The translations under genes and the position numbers were made by a program. Under the pieces are notes generated by a model. That model had not been told where the DNA came from. It did not search any database and worked only from the letters and a program-made list of their open reading frames with translations. Shown one piece after another: positions 34,772-45,999 of a stretch of DNA of 64,000 bases (positions are counted from its first letter, which is position 1; every line of letters starts with the position of its first letter). The DNA comes from CAIWHR01 sp963717695 (lineage in GTDB: Bacteria; Pseudomonadota; Gammaproteobacteria; Burkholderiales; Casimicrobiaceae): positions 744,001 through 808,000 of the forward strand of contig CAVQWR010000003.1 of assembly GCA_963717695.1 (NCBI GenBank), given 5' to 3'.

Positions 34772-35041
34772 CTATTCGCCCTCGCCGAAGCAATCGCCCA
34801 CCAGCGCGGTGAGCGCCGTCATCGCGTCGGCCTCGTCCGGGCCGTCCGTGATGAGCGTCACTTTCGCCCCCTTGCCCGCCGCCAGCATCATCACGCCCAT
34901 GATGCTCTTGGCGTTTACCTTGCGGTTGTTGCGCGACATCATCACGTCGCACTGGAACTGGGCCGCGAGCTGCGTGAGCTTCGCCGAGGCCCGCGCATGC
35001 AGGCCCAGCTTGTTCACGATCTCAACCTCGCGTTGCTGCAT
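34772..35041 (-). CDS. ptsH: HPr, phosphocarrier protein
   Basis: 89-residue phosphocarrier. His15 lies in NKLGLHARASAKLTQLAAQF. The Ser46-region, usually the regulatory phosphorylation site in Gram-positive HPr, reads NAKSIMGVMMLAAGKGAKVT, a conserved structural motif in both HPr and NPr. It relays phosphate from enzyme I to EIIA components. The gene start overlaps the end of the upstream EIIA gene by 20 bases, a tight operon organisation. Confidence 0.96.
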   Translation of the reverse strand: MQQREVEIVNKLGLHARASAKLTQLAAQFQCDVMMSRNNRKVNAKSIMGVMMLAAGKGAKVTLITDGPDEADAMTALTALVGDCFGEGE

Positions 35042-35435
35042 AGACCGGGTCCACGTCGATGTGCAGCACGCCGTCGCACGCGCCCGACACGGCCTTCCTG
35101 ATCATCGTGTCCATGCCCTTGTCGCGGTAGGTGAACGTGCGCACCAGCATCGGCAGGTTGACGCCCGCGACGCCCTCGACGCGGCCGGGCACCAGCAGCT
35201 TGCACGCGAGATTGGCGGGCGTCGCGCCGTAGATGTCGCACAACACGATCACGCCTTCGCCGGTGTCGAGCCGGGCGAGCTGCTCGCGCGCCGCCGGCAG
35301 GAGCTGCAGCGGGTCGTCGGTCGCAGCCACCGACAGCACCTCGAACTGCGGCGGGCGCTTGCCGAGGACATGCGTGACCGCGCGGGCGAGGCTTTCGCCC
35401 AACGAATCATGCGCGACGATCAGGACGCCGATCAT
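35022..35435 (-). CDS. PTS EIIA component, mannose/fructose (ManX) type
   Basis: 137-residue EIIA-Man domain protein. His9 in MIGVLIVAHDSLGESLARAV is the phosphorylated residue. VIVLCDIYGATPANLACKLL is the conserved loop with the active-site Asp, and GVNLPMLVRTFTYRDKGMDTMI is the family helix. It stands alone without EIIB, EIIC or EIID, as in the betaproteobacterial EIIA-HPr-EI clusters that act in regulation rather than transport. The target is unknown. It is coupled to ptsH by overlap. Confidence 0.93.
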   Translation of the reverse strand: MIGVLIVAHDSLGESLARAVTHVLGKRPPQFEVLSVAATDDPLQLLPAAREQLARLDTGEGVIVLCDIYGATPANLACKLLVPGRVEGVAGVNLPMLVRTFTYRDKGMDTMIRKAVSGACDGVLHIDVDPVYAATRG

Positions 35436-35601
35436 CCGCGGAGCCCGCGCGCATCCCCTACCGAAGATGCATTGCCTGCGAAAAGGTTCATGGACGAACC
35501 GAAATCCGATGCCGGACCGGCCGCCGGCGAGCGAGCAACGATGTTAGCACGCGCCTCGCTTGGCGATCGCAGCGGCCCGCGGGCCGGCGGCGCTGCCCCC
35601 G

Positions 35602-36544
35602 CTACGCGCAGGCGCGCACCAGCGCGTCGGCGAACATCCCGGCGACGTCGAACCCCGTCTGCTCGGCGATCTCGACAAAGCAGGTCGGACTCGTCACGTT
35701 GATCTCGGTGAGGTTCTCGCCGATCACGTCGAGGCCGACGACGAGGAGGCCCTGCGCCCAGAGCGAGGGCCCTAGCGCCTCGGCGATCCGGCGATCCCCC
35801 GCCGTCAGCGGACGGGCGACGCCGCGGCCGCCGGCGGCGAGGTTGCCGCGCGTCTCGCCCGGCTTCGGAATGCGCGCCAGCGCATGCGGCACGGGCTCCC
35901 CCGCGATCAGGATGACGCGCTTGTCGCCGTCGACGATCGCCGGAATGTAGCGCTGCGCCATCACCGTGCGCATTCCGTCGCGGCTCACCGTCTCGATGAT
36001 GACGTTGCGGTTGGGGTCGTCGCCGCGGATCCGGAAGATCGACGTGCCGCCCATGCCGTCCAGCGGCTTCAGGATCACGTCGCCATGGGCGTCGATGAAC
36101 GCATTGATGCGGGCCGCGTCGCGGGTGACGAGCGTCGGCGCGACGAACTCGGGGAATCCGGCGATCGCCATCTTCTCGTTGTGATCGCGGATCGCGCGCG
36201 GCCGGTTGAACACCCGTGCGCCGGCGCGCTCGGCGGCTTCGAGGAGGTACGTCGCGTAGACGTATTCCATGTCGAACGGCGGATCCTTGCGCATCAGCAC
36301 CGCCGCAAAATCGACGAGCGCCCGCTCCTCGGCCGGGCCCGCGGTGTACCAGTCGTGGTTGTCGGCACGGATCTCGAGCGGCACGACGCGCGCGCCGGTC
36401 GTGTCCTTGCGTCCAGTAGAGATCGGCCGCCTCGAGCGCGAACACGCGGTGACCGCGCGCGACGAGCGCGCGCATCATCGCGATGCTCGTGTCCTTGTAC
36501 GCCTTGAGCGAGGGCAGCGGGTCGAGGATGAAGGCGAAGTCCAT
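35602..36544 (-). CDS. gshB: Glutathione synthetase, one frameshift near the N terminus
   Basis: ATP-grasp ligase joining gamma-glutamylcysteine and glycine. Start ATG 36544 gives MDFAFILDPLPSLKAYKDTS, the usual prokaryotic GshB opening. An indel near 36405 shifts to PLEIRADNHDWYTAGPAEER. Conserved blocks are VLMRKDPPFDMEYVYATYLL, VILKPLDGMGGTSIFRI (ATP-binding Gly-rich loop), RVILIAGEPVPHALARIPKP and VGLDVIGENLTEINVTSPT with the metal ligands. About 314 residues after repair, a normal length. It lies 166 bases upstream of the PTS genes, an order common in betaproteobacteria. Confidence 0.94.
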
Positions 36545-36699
36545 GCGGTCGCGGGCTCCAGCGGGCGGTGCCGTCCGGCGGGACGGCGAGGAAAAAAGGG
36601 CTCCCATGCTACCGCATTTGCCCGCGCGCCCCTGCGTTCACGCGCGGTCCGTTCGCGTGGGCGAGTGGCGAGTCCGCGGCCGCTCGCGTCGCCGGCGGA

Positions 36700-39600
36700 C
36701 TAGGCGAGCTCGGCGAGAAACGCGTCGGCGCGGGCGGCGTCCGGCACCGCGCCCATCCCGGCCAACGAATCGCGTGCAAGCGTTGCCGCCGCGCGCGCAG
36801 CGTCTCGCTCGTTCTGTGCAACGTGAACTGCAGCACGGTGCAGCCGCGCCCGCCCCAATTCCAAATTGCTGCCCGTCGCCTCGTACACGGCGATCGCGGC
36901 GTCGATCTCGCGCGCCGCCGTCGCGGGATCGCCGCGGGCGAGCGCGATCCGGCCCAGCACCGCGCGCGCCAGCGCCGCGAAGAACGGCGAACCCGCAGCT
37001 CCGGAGATCGCCAGACCGGCACGCGCCACCCGCTCGGCCTCGTCGAGGCGCCCAGCCGCCACGGCGATTTCCGCGGCGTGCGCAAAGCCGATGTTCGTCA
37101 TGATCAGATTCTCGCTGCCTTCGAGCAGCGTGAGGAACTGCGCCTGCCAGCCCTGCGCTGCCTCGATGTCGTCGCGCTGCAGCGCCGCGTGCGACAGCGC
37201 CAGCAACGCCCAGCCCGACAGCACGAGCTGGCCGAGGCCGCGCGCGCGCTCCCAGCCGCGCTGCGCGTACTCCTTCGCGGCAACAACATCACCCTGGTCG
37301 GCCGCAATCAGCGCCAGCGCCGGATCGACCCAGGTCGCCAAACGGTTCTCGCCGATCTGCTCGGCCAGCGCCATGGTCGCAAGCGCCTCGGCGCGCGCCT
37401 CCGCGAGGCGACCCTTGGCGTGCAGCGCCGCCGTGCGCGGGAAGCCGCTCCAGGCCACGCGCGCCAGCGCGCCGATCTTGCGCCCGTCGTCCCGGTCGCG
37501 CAGCGCGTAGCGCAGCGCGTCGTCCCACCGGCCGCGCCCATGCGCGTTCTCGGCGAGAAACTCGCTTGCCAAGCGCGGTCGCCGAAGGGAAATCTTTCCG
37601 TTCACCGAGGGCGATGGCCGCTCGTGCGAAATTGTCGCTTTCGTCCAGCTGGACCAGGTGCTGGTGCGCGCCGGCCAGGTAGCCGTAGATGTCGGTCAGC
37701 GTGACCGCATCGTCCTGCGGCAGTGCCAGCGAGAGCGCACGCTCGAGGTACTCGAGCGCCTTCCGCGGCTCGGCGCGGTAGTGGTGGTAGCGGCCGATCA
37801 GGGCGAGCGCGTGCGCGAGCGCATTCGCCTGCGTTGCGGGATCGAGCTCGGCGACCGCCTCCTGCAGCAGCGCGAGTCCGCGCGGCTCGCCCCCCGGCAC
37901 GTAGCCGTTTCCGATCTTGACCTTGAGCGTCGCGCGCGCCGCCGGCGCGTGCGTCCTCGCCGAGCGCGCGCTCGAAACACTCTGCGGCGAGCCGGCTCGC
38001 ACCGCGCGCCTCGTGCACGTCGCCCGCCTGCTCGTCGATCGCCGCGAGGTCGTCGTCGCGCTGCAGCGCCTCGGCCGACTCGCGCGCCTGCTCGAGGAAC
38101 TTGAGCGCCTCGTCGTGCGCGAAGACGCGAAGCGCGCCGTCGGCCGCACGGCGCAGGTACTTGAGCGAGCGCTCGAAGTCGCCGGCCTGCGTGAAGTGAT
38201 GCGCGAGATCCTGCATGCGCACCTCGCGCTCCGCACGGCCCGCCGCGGCGGAGGCCGACTGCGCCGCCAGCATCCGCTCCAGCGCCTCGCCGATCCGCTG
38301 GTGCAGGCGCCGCCGCCTTATCGGATTCATCTCCTCGTAGAGGACCTCGCGAATCTTGTCGTGGGTGAACGCGAAGCCGTCGCCGCCCTCGACCGGCCGG
38401 ACGAGCTGCGCCGCGCTCGCCTCGTCGAGCGCATCGAGGAGCGCGTCTTCGCCCGTTGCCGATGCGGCGGCCAAGCTCGCCGAAGCCGAAAATCTTGCCG
38501 AGCGCCGCGGCCGTGCGCAGCGTGTCCGTCGCGACCTCGGACATGCGGTCGAGCCGCCGTCCGATCGCCTCCTTGACGCTCTGCGGAATGGTGAGCTCGC
38601 GCACGTCCTTGCGCCCCCAGCCGCCGTCCTCGCGATAGATCTGGCCCTGCTCGATCAGCGACTTCACGACTTCCTCGACGAAGAACGGATTGCCTTCGGT
38701 CTCGCGGAAGAGCGCGTCGGCGAAGTCGTCGGCCACGACGTCCTGCCCGAAGAGCGCCGCGAGCAGCGCATTCGTGTCGGCGCGCGACAGGCGGCCGAGC
38801 GGGATGCGGGTCGCGAGCCGCTCGCGGTTCCATTCGACGAGCGCCGCCGCGAGCGGATGCGCGCGGTCGAGCTCGATCTCGCGGTAGGGCGCGAGAAAGA
38901 GCACGCGGTCGCCCTGCATCGTGCGCAGCAGGTAGCGCAGCAGCGACAGCGTCCCCTGGTCGGCCCAGTGGATGTCGTCGGTGAAGACGAGGAGGCCGCG
39001 CGAGGCGGCGAGCGACTGCAGGAAGCGGGCGACGTTGTCGAAGAGCCGCATCCGCTCGTCGCCGGGCGGCAGCGGCGCGTTGGGCGCGATCGGCCCGAGC
39101 TTCGCCTCGATCTCCGGCGCGAACTTGGCGATTTCCGGCGCTGTCGCCCCCAGCGCAGTGCGAAGCTGTGCCGGCGTCTGCCGCCGCGCCCACTCGCGAA
39201 TCGCCTCCACGAACGGAAGGTACGGCGTCGTCGCCTCGAATTCGTAGCAGCCGCCGCGCAGCACCGTCGCGCCGGACGCATACGCCTGCGCGATCAGCTC
39301 GCGCGCGAGGCGGGTCTTGCCCACGCCCGGCTCGCCGGACAGGAGCACTAAATGGCCGCGCGCCTGCTGCGCCTGCTCCCAGTGCCGCCTCAGCTGCGCA
39401 AGCTCGCCGCCGCGCCCGATGAGCTTGCCGCGGACGAGCTCGTCGAGCGCTCCGGGCGGCAGCGTTTCCGTGTCCTCGACCTTCAGGGCCGGGAACTCGG
39501 AGGGCAGATCGGCGACGACGAGCTCGCAGATGCTCTCCGCATCGGCCAGCCCGCGCAGCTTGAACGCGCCGAGGTCGCGCAGCGTCGTGCCGTCCGGCAG

Positions 39601-40032
39601 ATGCCCTCGCACCGCCTGCGCCATGGCCGCCGACAGCAGCGTCTGCCCGCCGTGACCCGCCGCGCTCACGCGCTGCGTGCGCACCAGCGTGAGCGAGGAC
39701 ACGTATTCGCCGCCGTGCGCCTGCGCCTCTCCCGTGTGGAGGCCCATCCGGACCCGGATCGCCCCGATCGGTCCCCAGTCCTCCCGATGCAGCGCGCGCT
39801 GCGCATCGAGCGCCGCGACAAGCGCCGCCTGCGGGGTCACGAATGCGGCGCAGACACCATCGCCGACGACCTGGAATACGGTGCCGCCGTGCGTCTCGAT
39901 CGCGCCCTGCAGCAGCGCATGATGGCGCGCGAGCGCGGAGGGCATCGTGTCAGGGTGCCGCTCGAAGAGCTCGGTCGAGCCCTCGATGTCGGTGAAGAGA
40001 AAGGTCACCGGACCGGTCGGAAGTTCGCGCAT
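36700..40032 (-). CDS. Class III cyclase-like / AAA-type ATPase / TPR protein, frame-broken
   Basis: Very large signalling protein of about 1,100 residues after repair. The N-terminal cyclase homology domain (PVTFLFTDIEGSTELFERHP, VFQVVGDGVCAAF) keeps both metal-binding Asp. The usual substrate Lys before GD is Gln, and the transition-state Asn (LNxxAR) is Val in TLVRTQRVSAAGHGGQ, so catalysis is doubtful. The STAND-like ATPase follows, with Walker A LLSGEPGVGKTRLARELIAQ and Walker B LLVFTDDIHWADQGTLS. A TPR-rich C-terminal half (ALALIGRYHHYRAEPRKALE, AQGWQAQFLTLLEGSENLIM) ends DAARADAFLAELA. Frame changes are near 38460, 37955 and 37575. It is divergent from the second cyclase gene. ATG 40032 was chosen over 40089. 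Confidence 0.85.
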
Positions 40033-40314
40033 GGGGTCGTCGGTCGGGAGCGCCGCGTTGGTTCCCGGCGGGTCGCCGGAGCATACCAAGAGAGACGAGC
40101 GGCGCGAAACGGAACCCGGGAGGAGGACGCCGGACGGGACGGTGCCTGTCCCGCACGATGGGCTCGTGTCCGGGCATCAGCATCTCCACGACCGCGTCGA
40201 GGCAGTAACATGTGCGGTCGTGGACGCCAGGCGGGGCAAAGTGCCCTTGCCGGTCGACGCGCTTTATGGCCATTCAATGCCCGTGCGCACAACGCCCAAG
40301 AAAAGATCGCACCG

Positions 40315-43300
40315 ATGACCTCCGAACCGGCCGCGCCGCCTCCGCAGGAAAACGCCGAGCGCGCGGTTCCCTATCTCGCGCGCATCCTGCAGCAGCATCT
40401 TCTCGCCGACCCGGAGTCTCCGTCCTGGGTCGCCGAGGGCACGGCGCTCTTCGCCGACGTCTCGGGCTTCACCGCGCTGTCGGAGCAGCTCGCGAAGAAA
40501 GGCCGCGAGGGCGCGGAACAGATCACCGACACGATCGGCGGCAGCTTCGCTTCTATCCTGAAGGTCGCGTACGAGAACGGCGCCAGCCTGCTCAAGTTCG
40601 GCGGCGACGCGCTCCTGCTCTGGTTCCAGGGCGCCGATCACGCCGCGCACGCGTGCGCGGCCGCCGTGCGCATGCGCGCGACGCTCGACGACGTCGGGCG
40701 GATCGAGATGCCGGGGGCCAAGGTCACGCTGCGGATGTCGCAGGGCATTCACACCGGGCATTTCAATTTCTTTTCGGTCGGCACCTCGCACCTCGAAATG
40801 CTGCCGACGGGCCCCGCGTGGACCCGCACCGTCGCGATGGAGCATGCGGCAAGTGCCGGCGAGATTCTCGCGAGCCCCGAGACCGCCGCGCTCCTTTCCG
40901 CCGACCTGCTTGGCGAGGCCAAGGGTCCCGGCAGGCTGCTCCTGCGCGAGCCACCGGGCCACGAGGAAAAGATTCCGTACATTCCGCGCCCGAAAATGGC
41001 GCCCGAGCCGCTGCTGCGCTGCCTCTCGCCGTCCATCCGCGCGCACGTGCAGGCCGGCGGCGGACACTCCGAGCACCGGCCCGTGACGATTGCGTTCATC
41101 CGCTACGAGGGAACGGACGCGCTGATCGGCGGTGAAGGTGCGCAGGCCGCCGCCGCGGCGCTGCACCGGCTCGTCAGCATCGTCGAAGCGGCTACCGAGG
41201 AACAGGGCGTGACGTTTCTCGGCTCCGACGTCGACGCCGACGGCGGCAAGCTGATCCTGACGGCGGGCGCGCCGATCGTGACCGGCGACGACGAGGACCG
41301 CATGCTGCTCGCGCTGCGCAAGATCGTCGAATCCGCGCCGCCGCTCCCGATTCGCATCGGCGTGCACCGCGGCGCCGTGTTCGCCGGCGACATCGGTCCC
41401 GCGTATCGGCGCACGTACACCGTGATGGGCGACGCGGTGAACCTCACCGCGCGACTGATGGCGAAAGCCGAGCCGGGACAGATTCTCGCGACGGCCGACG
41501 TGCTCGACCGCGCCAACACGCTGTACGCAACGACCAAGCTCGAGCCGTTTGCGGTGAAGGGCAAGGCGGAGCCGGTGCAGGCGTGGTCGATCGGGCGCGC
41601 CGAAGGCTCGCGGACGCGGCAGGTGTCGCTGCAGCGGCTGCCGCTCACCGGGCGCAACGCGGAGCTCGGCGTCGTCCGCAAGACGTTCGCGAGCGCGCGC
41701 TCGGGCGAAGGCCGGCTGCTCGAGCTCGTCGGCGATTCCGGCATCGGCAAGACGCGCCTCCTCGAAGCGCTGCGCGATGCGGCCGCCGGATTCGCCAAGC
41801 AACGCGCCGCGTGCGAAGCCTACACGTCGTCGATCCCGTACGTCGTATGGCGCGAGCTCCTGCGCGAGATGCTGGCCTTCGGGCGCGAATCCGCCGACGC
41901 CGACATCGTCGCGCGCATACGCGACGAGGTGTCGGCCAAGGCGCCCGAGCTCGCGCCATGGATTCCGTTGCTGGGCGCGGTACTCGATGTCGAGATCGCA
42001 CCAACGCCCGAAGTCGAGATGCTGGCGGAAAAGAATCGCCGCACGAAGCTGCACGAAACCGTTGCCCGCTTTCTTCAGGTGATTGCCCCGGACAAGGTGC
42101 TGTTCGAGATCGACGACGTGCACCACATGGACGAGGCGTCGGCGGAGTTGCTGTCCTACCTGATCAACGACATTCCGACCCGGCCGTGGCTGTTCGCCGT
42201 GGCGCGTCGCCCGGGCGCGACGGGGTTCAGCGCGCCGGAGTCACCGGCGGTGGTCCGGATCGAATTGAAGCCTCTCGCGCCGCCGGACGCGGTGCGTCTC
42301 GCGCAACTCGCGACCCAGCAACATCCGGTGCCTCCCCACGTGCTCGACGTCGTCGCCAAGCGGTCGGGGGGCAATCCGCAGTTCCTGCGCGACTTGCTGC
42401 GCACCGCGATCGAATCCGGCGGCGTCGAGGATCTTCCCGATTCGGCCGAGGCCGCCGCGATGACGCAGATCGACACCCTCGCGCCGGACGATCGCGCGAT
42501 GGTGCGGCGCGCGGCAGTGCTGGGGATGACGTTCCACCCGCGAATGGTGGCGTGGCTCTACGGCGAGGACGAGGGCCCGCCGCCCGGAGAAGCCGAGCTC
42601 GCCCGATTGGGGGAGATGTTCGAGGTCGAGCCCGACGGCTATCTGCGGTTCCGGCATTCGCTGTTGCGCGACTCGGCGTATCAGGGATTGCCGTTCAAGC
42701 TGCGCCGGCAACTCCACGGCTCCGTGGCGCGGCATCTCGAAGAGGAGATGGATTTCCCGGAGGAGGTCGCCGGCATACTCTCACTGCACTATTCTCGAAG
42801 CCGGCGAATTTCAGCCCGCGTGGCGCTATGCAATCACCGCGGCGAAGCGCGCGGAATCCGTCTACGCCAATGTCGAAGCCGCCGGACTCTATACGCGTGC
42901 GCTGGAGGCCGGGCGCAATATTGATGATCTGGAAAACGGCGAACGCGTCGCGGTCAACGAGGCGCTCGGGGATTCGTGGTACCGCGCGAGCGAATTCCAA
43001 AAAGCGTCCGCCGCATTCGCGGCCGCCCGACAGTTGGCGACCGGCGACCAGCTCGCCGACGCCGAATTGCTTATCAAGCTCTCCAAGGTCGAGGAAAAGC
43101 TCGGCAAATACGCGGAAGCGCTGCGCTGGACCGAGCAAGCCCGCCGCGTTCTTAATCAACTGCCCGGCGACAAAGCAGCCCGGCACGCAGCGTGGGCGGG
43201 CGCCTGGAACGCATTCATCCTGCAGCGGGAGGGCCGCACGCCCGAGGCGCTCGAGTGCGCCGCCGAGGCGGCTGCAGCCGCCGAAGCCGCGTCCGATCCG

Positions 43301-44170
43301 GAGTCGGCCGGGGAAGCGTACGCCGTGATCGGCTGGATCAAGGGCGCTGCCCGAAATCCAGAAGCGCAGCCGATGATGCAGCGCGCGCTCGAGGCGTTCG
43401 AGCGTTCGGGCAATCTCGTGCGGCAGGCCGAACTCCTAAACAACCTCGGCGTCGTCTGCCAGTGGGAAGGGCGCTGGGACGAGGCGCTGTCCTATTACGA
43501 GCGGGGGCGCGACGCCGCCGCGAAGATCGGCAGCACCGTCTCCACAGGTCTCGCGCGCATCAACATGTCAGAGATCCTGATCGATCGGGGCGAGTGGGCC
43601 GAAGCCGAAGTCATGCTCCTCGAAACGCTGCCGCTGTGGAAATCGTCAGGGTACCGCTACTGGCTGGGCGCGTGCCTCTCCTACCTCGGGCGCGTATCTC
43701 TGCGCCTGGGCCGCTACGACGAGGCAATCAATCGCCTCGAAGAATCCAAGGCCAACTTCCTCGAGGTCGGGGCCGAGCCGCAGGCCGTACCCGTCGACGC
43801 GTGGATCGCGGAATGCCGTGTCGCCATGGGCAATCCGGAAGCGGCACTGCAACAGGTAAACGGGATGCTGGGTCGCGCCGCCGAGTCGAGCGACATCGCG
43901 GCGATCGTCCCCCTGCTCGAGCGCATTCAGGGCCATGCGTTGCTGCTGCAAGACGATCTGTGGGGCGCCCGCGATGCGCTGGAGAGAAGCCTCGCCGCAG
44001 CCCGCGAACACCAGGATTTGTTCGAGGCAACGCTGACGATGCTCTCGCTGATCGAACTCGATCGCCTCGAGGGCGTCGAGCCGCCGCTCGAGATGGTGAA
44101 CGAGACTCGGTCGCTTCTTGCGAGCCGCAAGGTGCGCGCCGTCCCCTCCGCTCCGCTGCCGCCGCGCTAG
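40315..44170 (+). CDS. Tandem class III cyclase / ATPase / TPR protein, soluble adenylyl cyclase-like
   Basis: About 1,285 residues after one repair near 42793. There are two cyclase homology domains. The first has the metal Asp D48 (FADVSGFTALSEQ) and K94/D98 (LLKFGGDALL) but a degenerate second half (AWTRTVAMEHAASAGEIL). The second lacks the metal Asp (IAFIRYEGTDAL) but has N376 and R380 in MGDAVNLTARLMAKAEPGQI. One composite active site is therefore expected, as in animal soluble adenylyl cyclase. The ATPase P-loop is GDSGIGKTRLLEAL (from residue 473) with Walker B VLFEIDDVHHMDEASAELL. The C terminus is a TPR array (LNNLGVVCQWEGRWDEALSY, LSYLGRVSLRLGRYDEAINR). The start ATG is 282 bases from the divergent neighbour. 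Confidence 0.88.
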
Positions 44171-44177
44171 CCGAAAA

Positions 44178-44203
44178 AAGAGCGGCCCCGCGGGGCCGCT
44201 CTT
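44178..44203. terminator. Perfect 26-bp palindrome between convergent genes
   Basis: AAGAGCGGCCCCG and its exact complement abut with no loop bases, giving a very stable GC-rich hairpin 7 bases after the cyclase stop. The A run at 44174-44179 becomes a T tract on the minus strand, so it is a good terminator for the minus-strand gene ending at 44227. On the plus strand it is followed by CTTCATT, so it may terminate the cyclase gene too. Confidence 0.8.
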
Positions 44204-44226
44204 CATTGCCGCAAACCAACGATGTA

Positions 44227-45999
44227 TTACGGTCCCGCGATGTGGCCGTCGGAGACGTCGATCACCTTGTCAAAGTACTGAACATTGATGTTGCCCCCGA
44301 CGATTCCAACGGACGTCCTGCCCTGTTGCGAGATGCACATCTTCGCCGGACCGCCCAGGACGTAGTCGAGGGGATGCACGGCATTCGCCGCGCAGAACGG
44401 CCCGCCCGGACAGTCGTTCGGGAGGTTCGGCATCACGGCCTCCACGGCAGACCTGGCCGTTGAGGCCGTGACAGCGATGTCTTCAACGCACGCCAGCGCC
44501 GGTACCCAGTCGGCCGAACTCGTGTTCGAGCTCGGATTCTGAATCCACGACACCTGCGGACGGAACTGCTTCCAGCCGGTCGTGGCGCCGCTTGAATCGA
44601 CCGGGACCGCATCCCAGAGAACGACATACTTCAGCGCAGGAGTCTCGGTGCTCGATTTGTCGTAGGCGCAGTCCGCCATGTTGCCGACGACCGTGCACGT
44701 GAGGTTCACATTGCCGCACGAGCCATCCGAATTCTGTGAACGTGTCAGGCCCCAACCCGTACTGCCGACGGGCGCATCGCTGCCATTCGGATTGAGCGTC
44801 ATGCCGGGCACGTTGCTCACGAAGTTGGATGCAGCATCGCAGCCAACCGTGGCCCCGAACACGGTGAGCACCTTGGACTGGGGTTCGGGAACGTAACGGG
44901 TGTCGCCCGGAGTCGCGGTGAGCGTGCAGGTGCCGCCGGTACCCGCAATGGTCATGGGCCCGATCACAGCTTTGCCCGTGCCATCGGTGAGGGCCGAGGT
45001 CATGCCACTCAGGTTCGGACATCCGCCAGTCGTAATGCCCACCGATATCCCTGCTGGCAACCCGCCGGCCAACTGTGCCGTCACCGAGAACGGCGCGCCC
45101 GGCGTCGTTGCCGACACGGGCGAAACCGACAAGCTTGTCGGCCAGGTGACCGACATCGTACAGGCTTGCGCCGTGATGCTCGTCGTCGGATTGCCACCGC
45201 TCAGCGTGAACGTTGCGGGCGTGACCGACGAGGACCACGATGCCGCCGGGGTGCCGGTGCAGTTGGCCGCGGGCGCCACGGTCACGCTCACCGGATAGCT
45301 GGCACCTCCGGCCACGGAAACGCCTGACACCGTGATTGCCGTGCTGGTGAACGTCACCGTACCGCTCCCCGTTGCGCCGGTGATATTGAGCCCGGCTGGC
45401 GCCGTGAGGACGAATCCAGTAAGCGCGGGGCCTGCGGCGGGCGCCGTGTTCTTGACCGTCGCGGTCATCGAAGTCGATGCACCGGCAGGCACGGATGGCG
45501 TATCCGTCGTGAAGGTGTAGTTGCAGGCACCGGCCGCGACGTTTGTATTCAGGTTGGAGTTAGCCGCGTCCAGCGTGAACACTTCGTTGCTCACGAAGAA
45601 GCCGCCTTGCGCCGATGAGGTCCACGTTAGGCTCTGGGCGGCGCAGCTCGCAGGAAACGTCGCCGTTATCTTCAGCGTGCCCGACTGGTTGTTGTAGATC
45701 GCGATGTTGCTGACGCTGATCGTCCCACCGGCATTGGAAATCTTGCTGCCGGGGATGTTCGACGATCCAGAAGCGACGCCAGTGATCGACACGCCCGAAG
45801 GCGCCGTGAGCTTGAAGGATTTGAGCGTGTCGAATCCTGACTTGTTCGTGATCGTCACGCTGAATTGTTGACCGGTCACAACCGGCGCGGTCGGAAAGCC
45901 GACACGGTATTGGTCGCCGCCGTCTGCGCTCGCTGGCAGCGTCGCCGCGCCGAGAACTGCCGCCAACAGGAATCCAAGTATCTTCCGAATGCCGTTCAT
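44227..45999 (-). CDS. Large secreted Ser/Thr/Gly-rich protein with beta-sandwich repeats
   Basis: 590-residue exported protein. The signal peptide is MNGIRKILGFLLAAVLGAAT. Three related beta modules follow. They begin near GQQFSVTITNKSGFDTLKSF, SMTATVKNTAPAAGPALTGF and APFSVTAQLAGGLPAGISVG, with shared VLTAPAGLNITGATGSG-type strands as in DUF11/Ig-like surface proteins. A Cys-containing C-terminal region (VGCDAASNFVSNVPGMTLNP, CVEDIAVTASTARSAVEAVM, MCISQQGRTSVGIVGGNINV) differs from the repeats. A strong GGGAGG ribosome site lies 8 bases before the ATG. Base composition is less GC-rich than the neighbours, suggesting a cell-surface or acquired gene. Function not recognised. Confidence 0.75.
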   Translation of the reverse strand: MNGIRKILGFLLAAVLGAATLPASADGGDQYRVGFPTAPVVTGQQFSVTITNKSGFDTLKSFKLTAPSGVSITGVASGSSNIPGSKISNAGGTISVSNIAIYNNQSGTLKITATFPASCAAQSLTWTSSAQGGFFVSNEVFTLDAANSNLNTNVAAGACNYTFTTDTPSVPAGASTSMTATVKNTAPAAGPALTGFVLTAPAGLNITGATGSGTVTFTSTAITVSGVSVAGGASYPVSVTVAPAANCTGTPAASWSSSVTPATFTLSGGNPTTSITAQACTMSVTWPTSLSVSPVSATTPGAPFSVTAQLAGGLPAGISVGITTGGCPNLSGMTSALTDGTGKAVIGPMTIAGTGGTCTLTATPGDTRYVPEPQSKVLTVFGATVGCDAASNFVSNVPGMTLNPNGSDAPVGSTGWGLTRSQNSDGSCGNVNLTCTVVGNMADCAYDKSSTETPALKYVVLWDAVPVDSSGATTGWKQFRPQVSWIQNPSSNTSSADWVPALACVEDIAVTASTARSAVEAVMPNLPNDCPGGPFCAANAVHPLDYVLGGPAKMCISQQGRTSVGIVGGNINVQYFDKVIDVSDGHIAGP

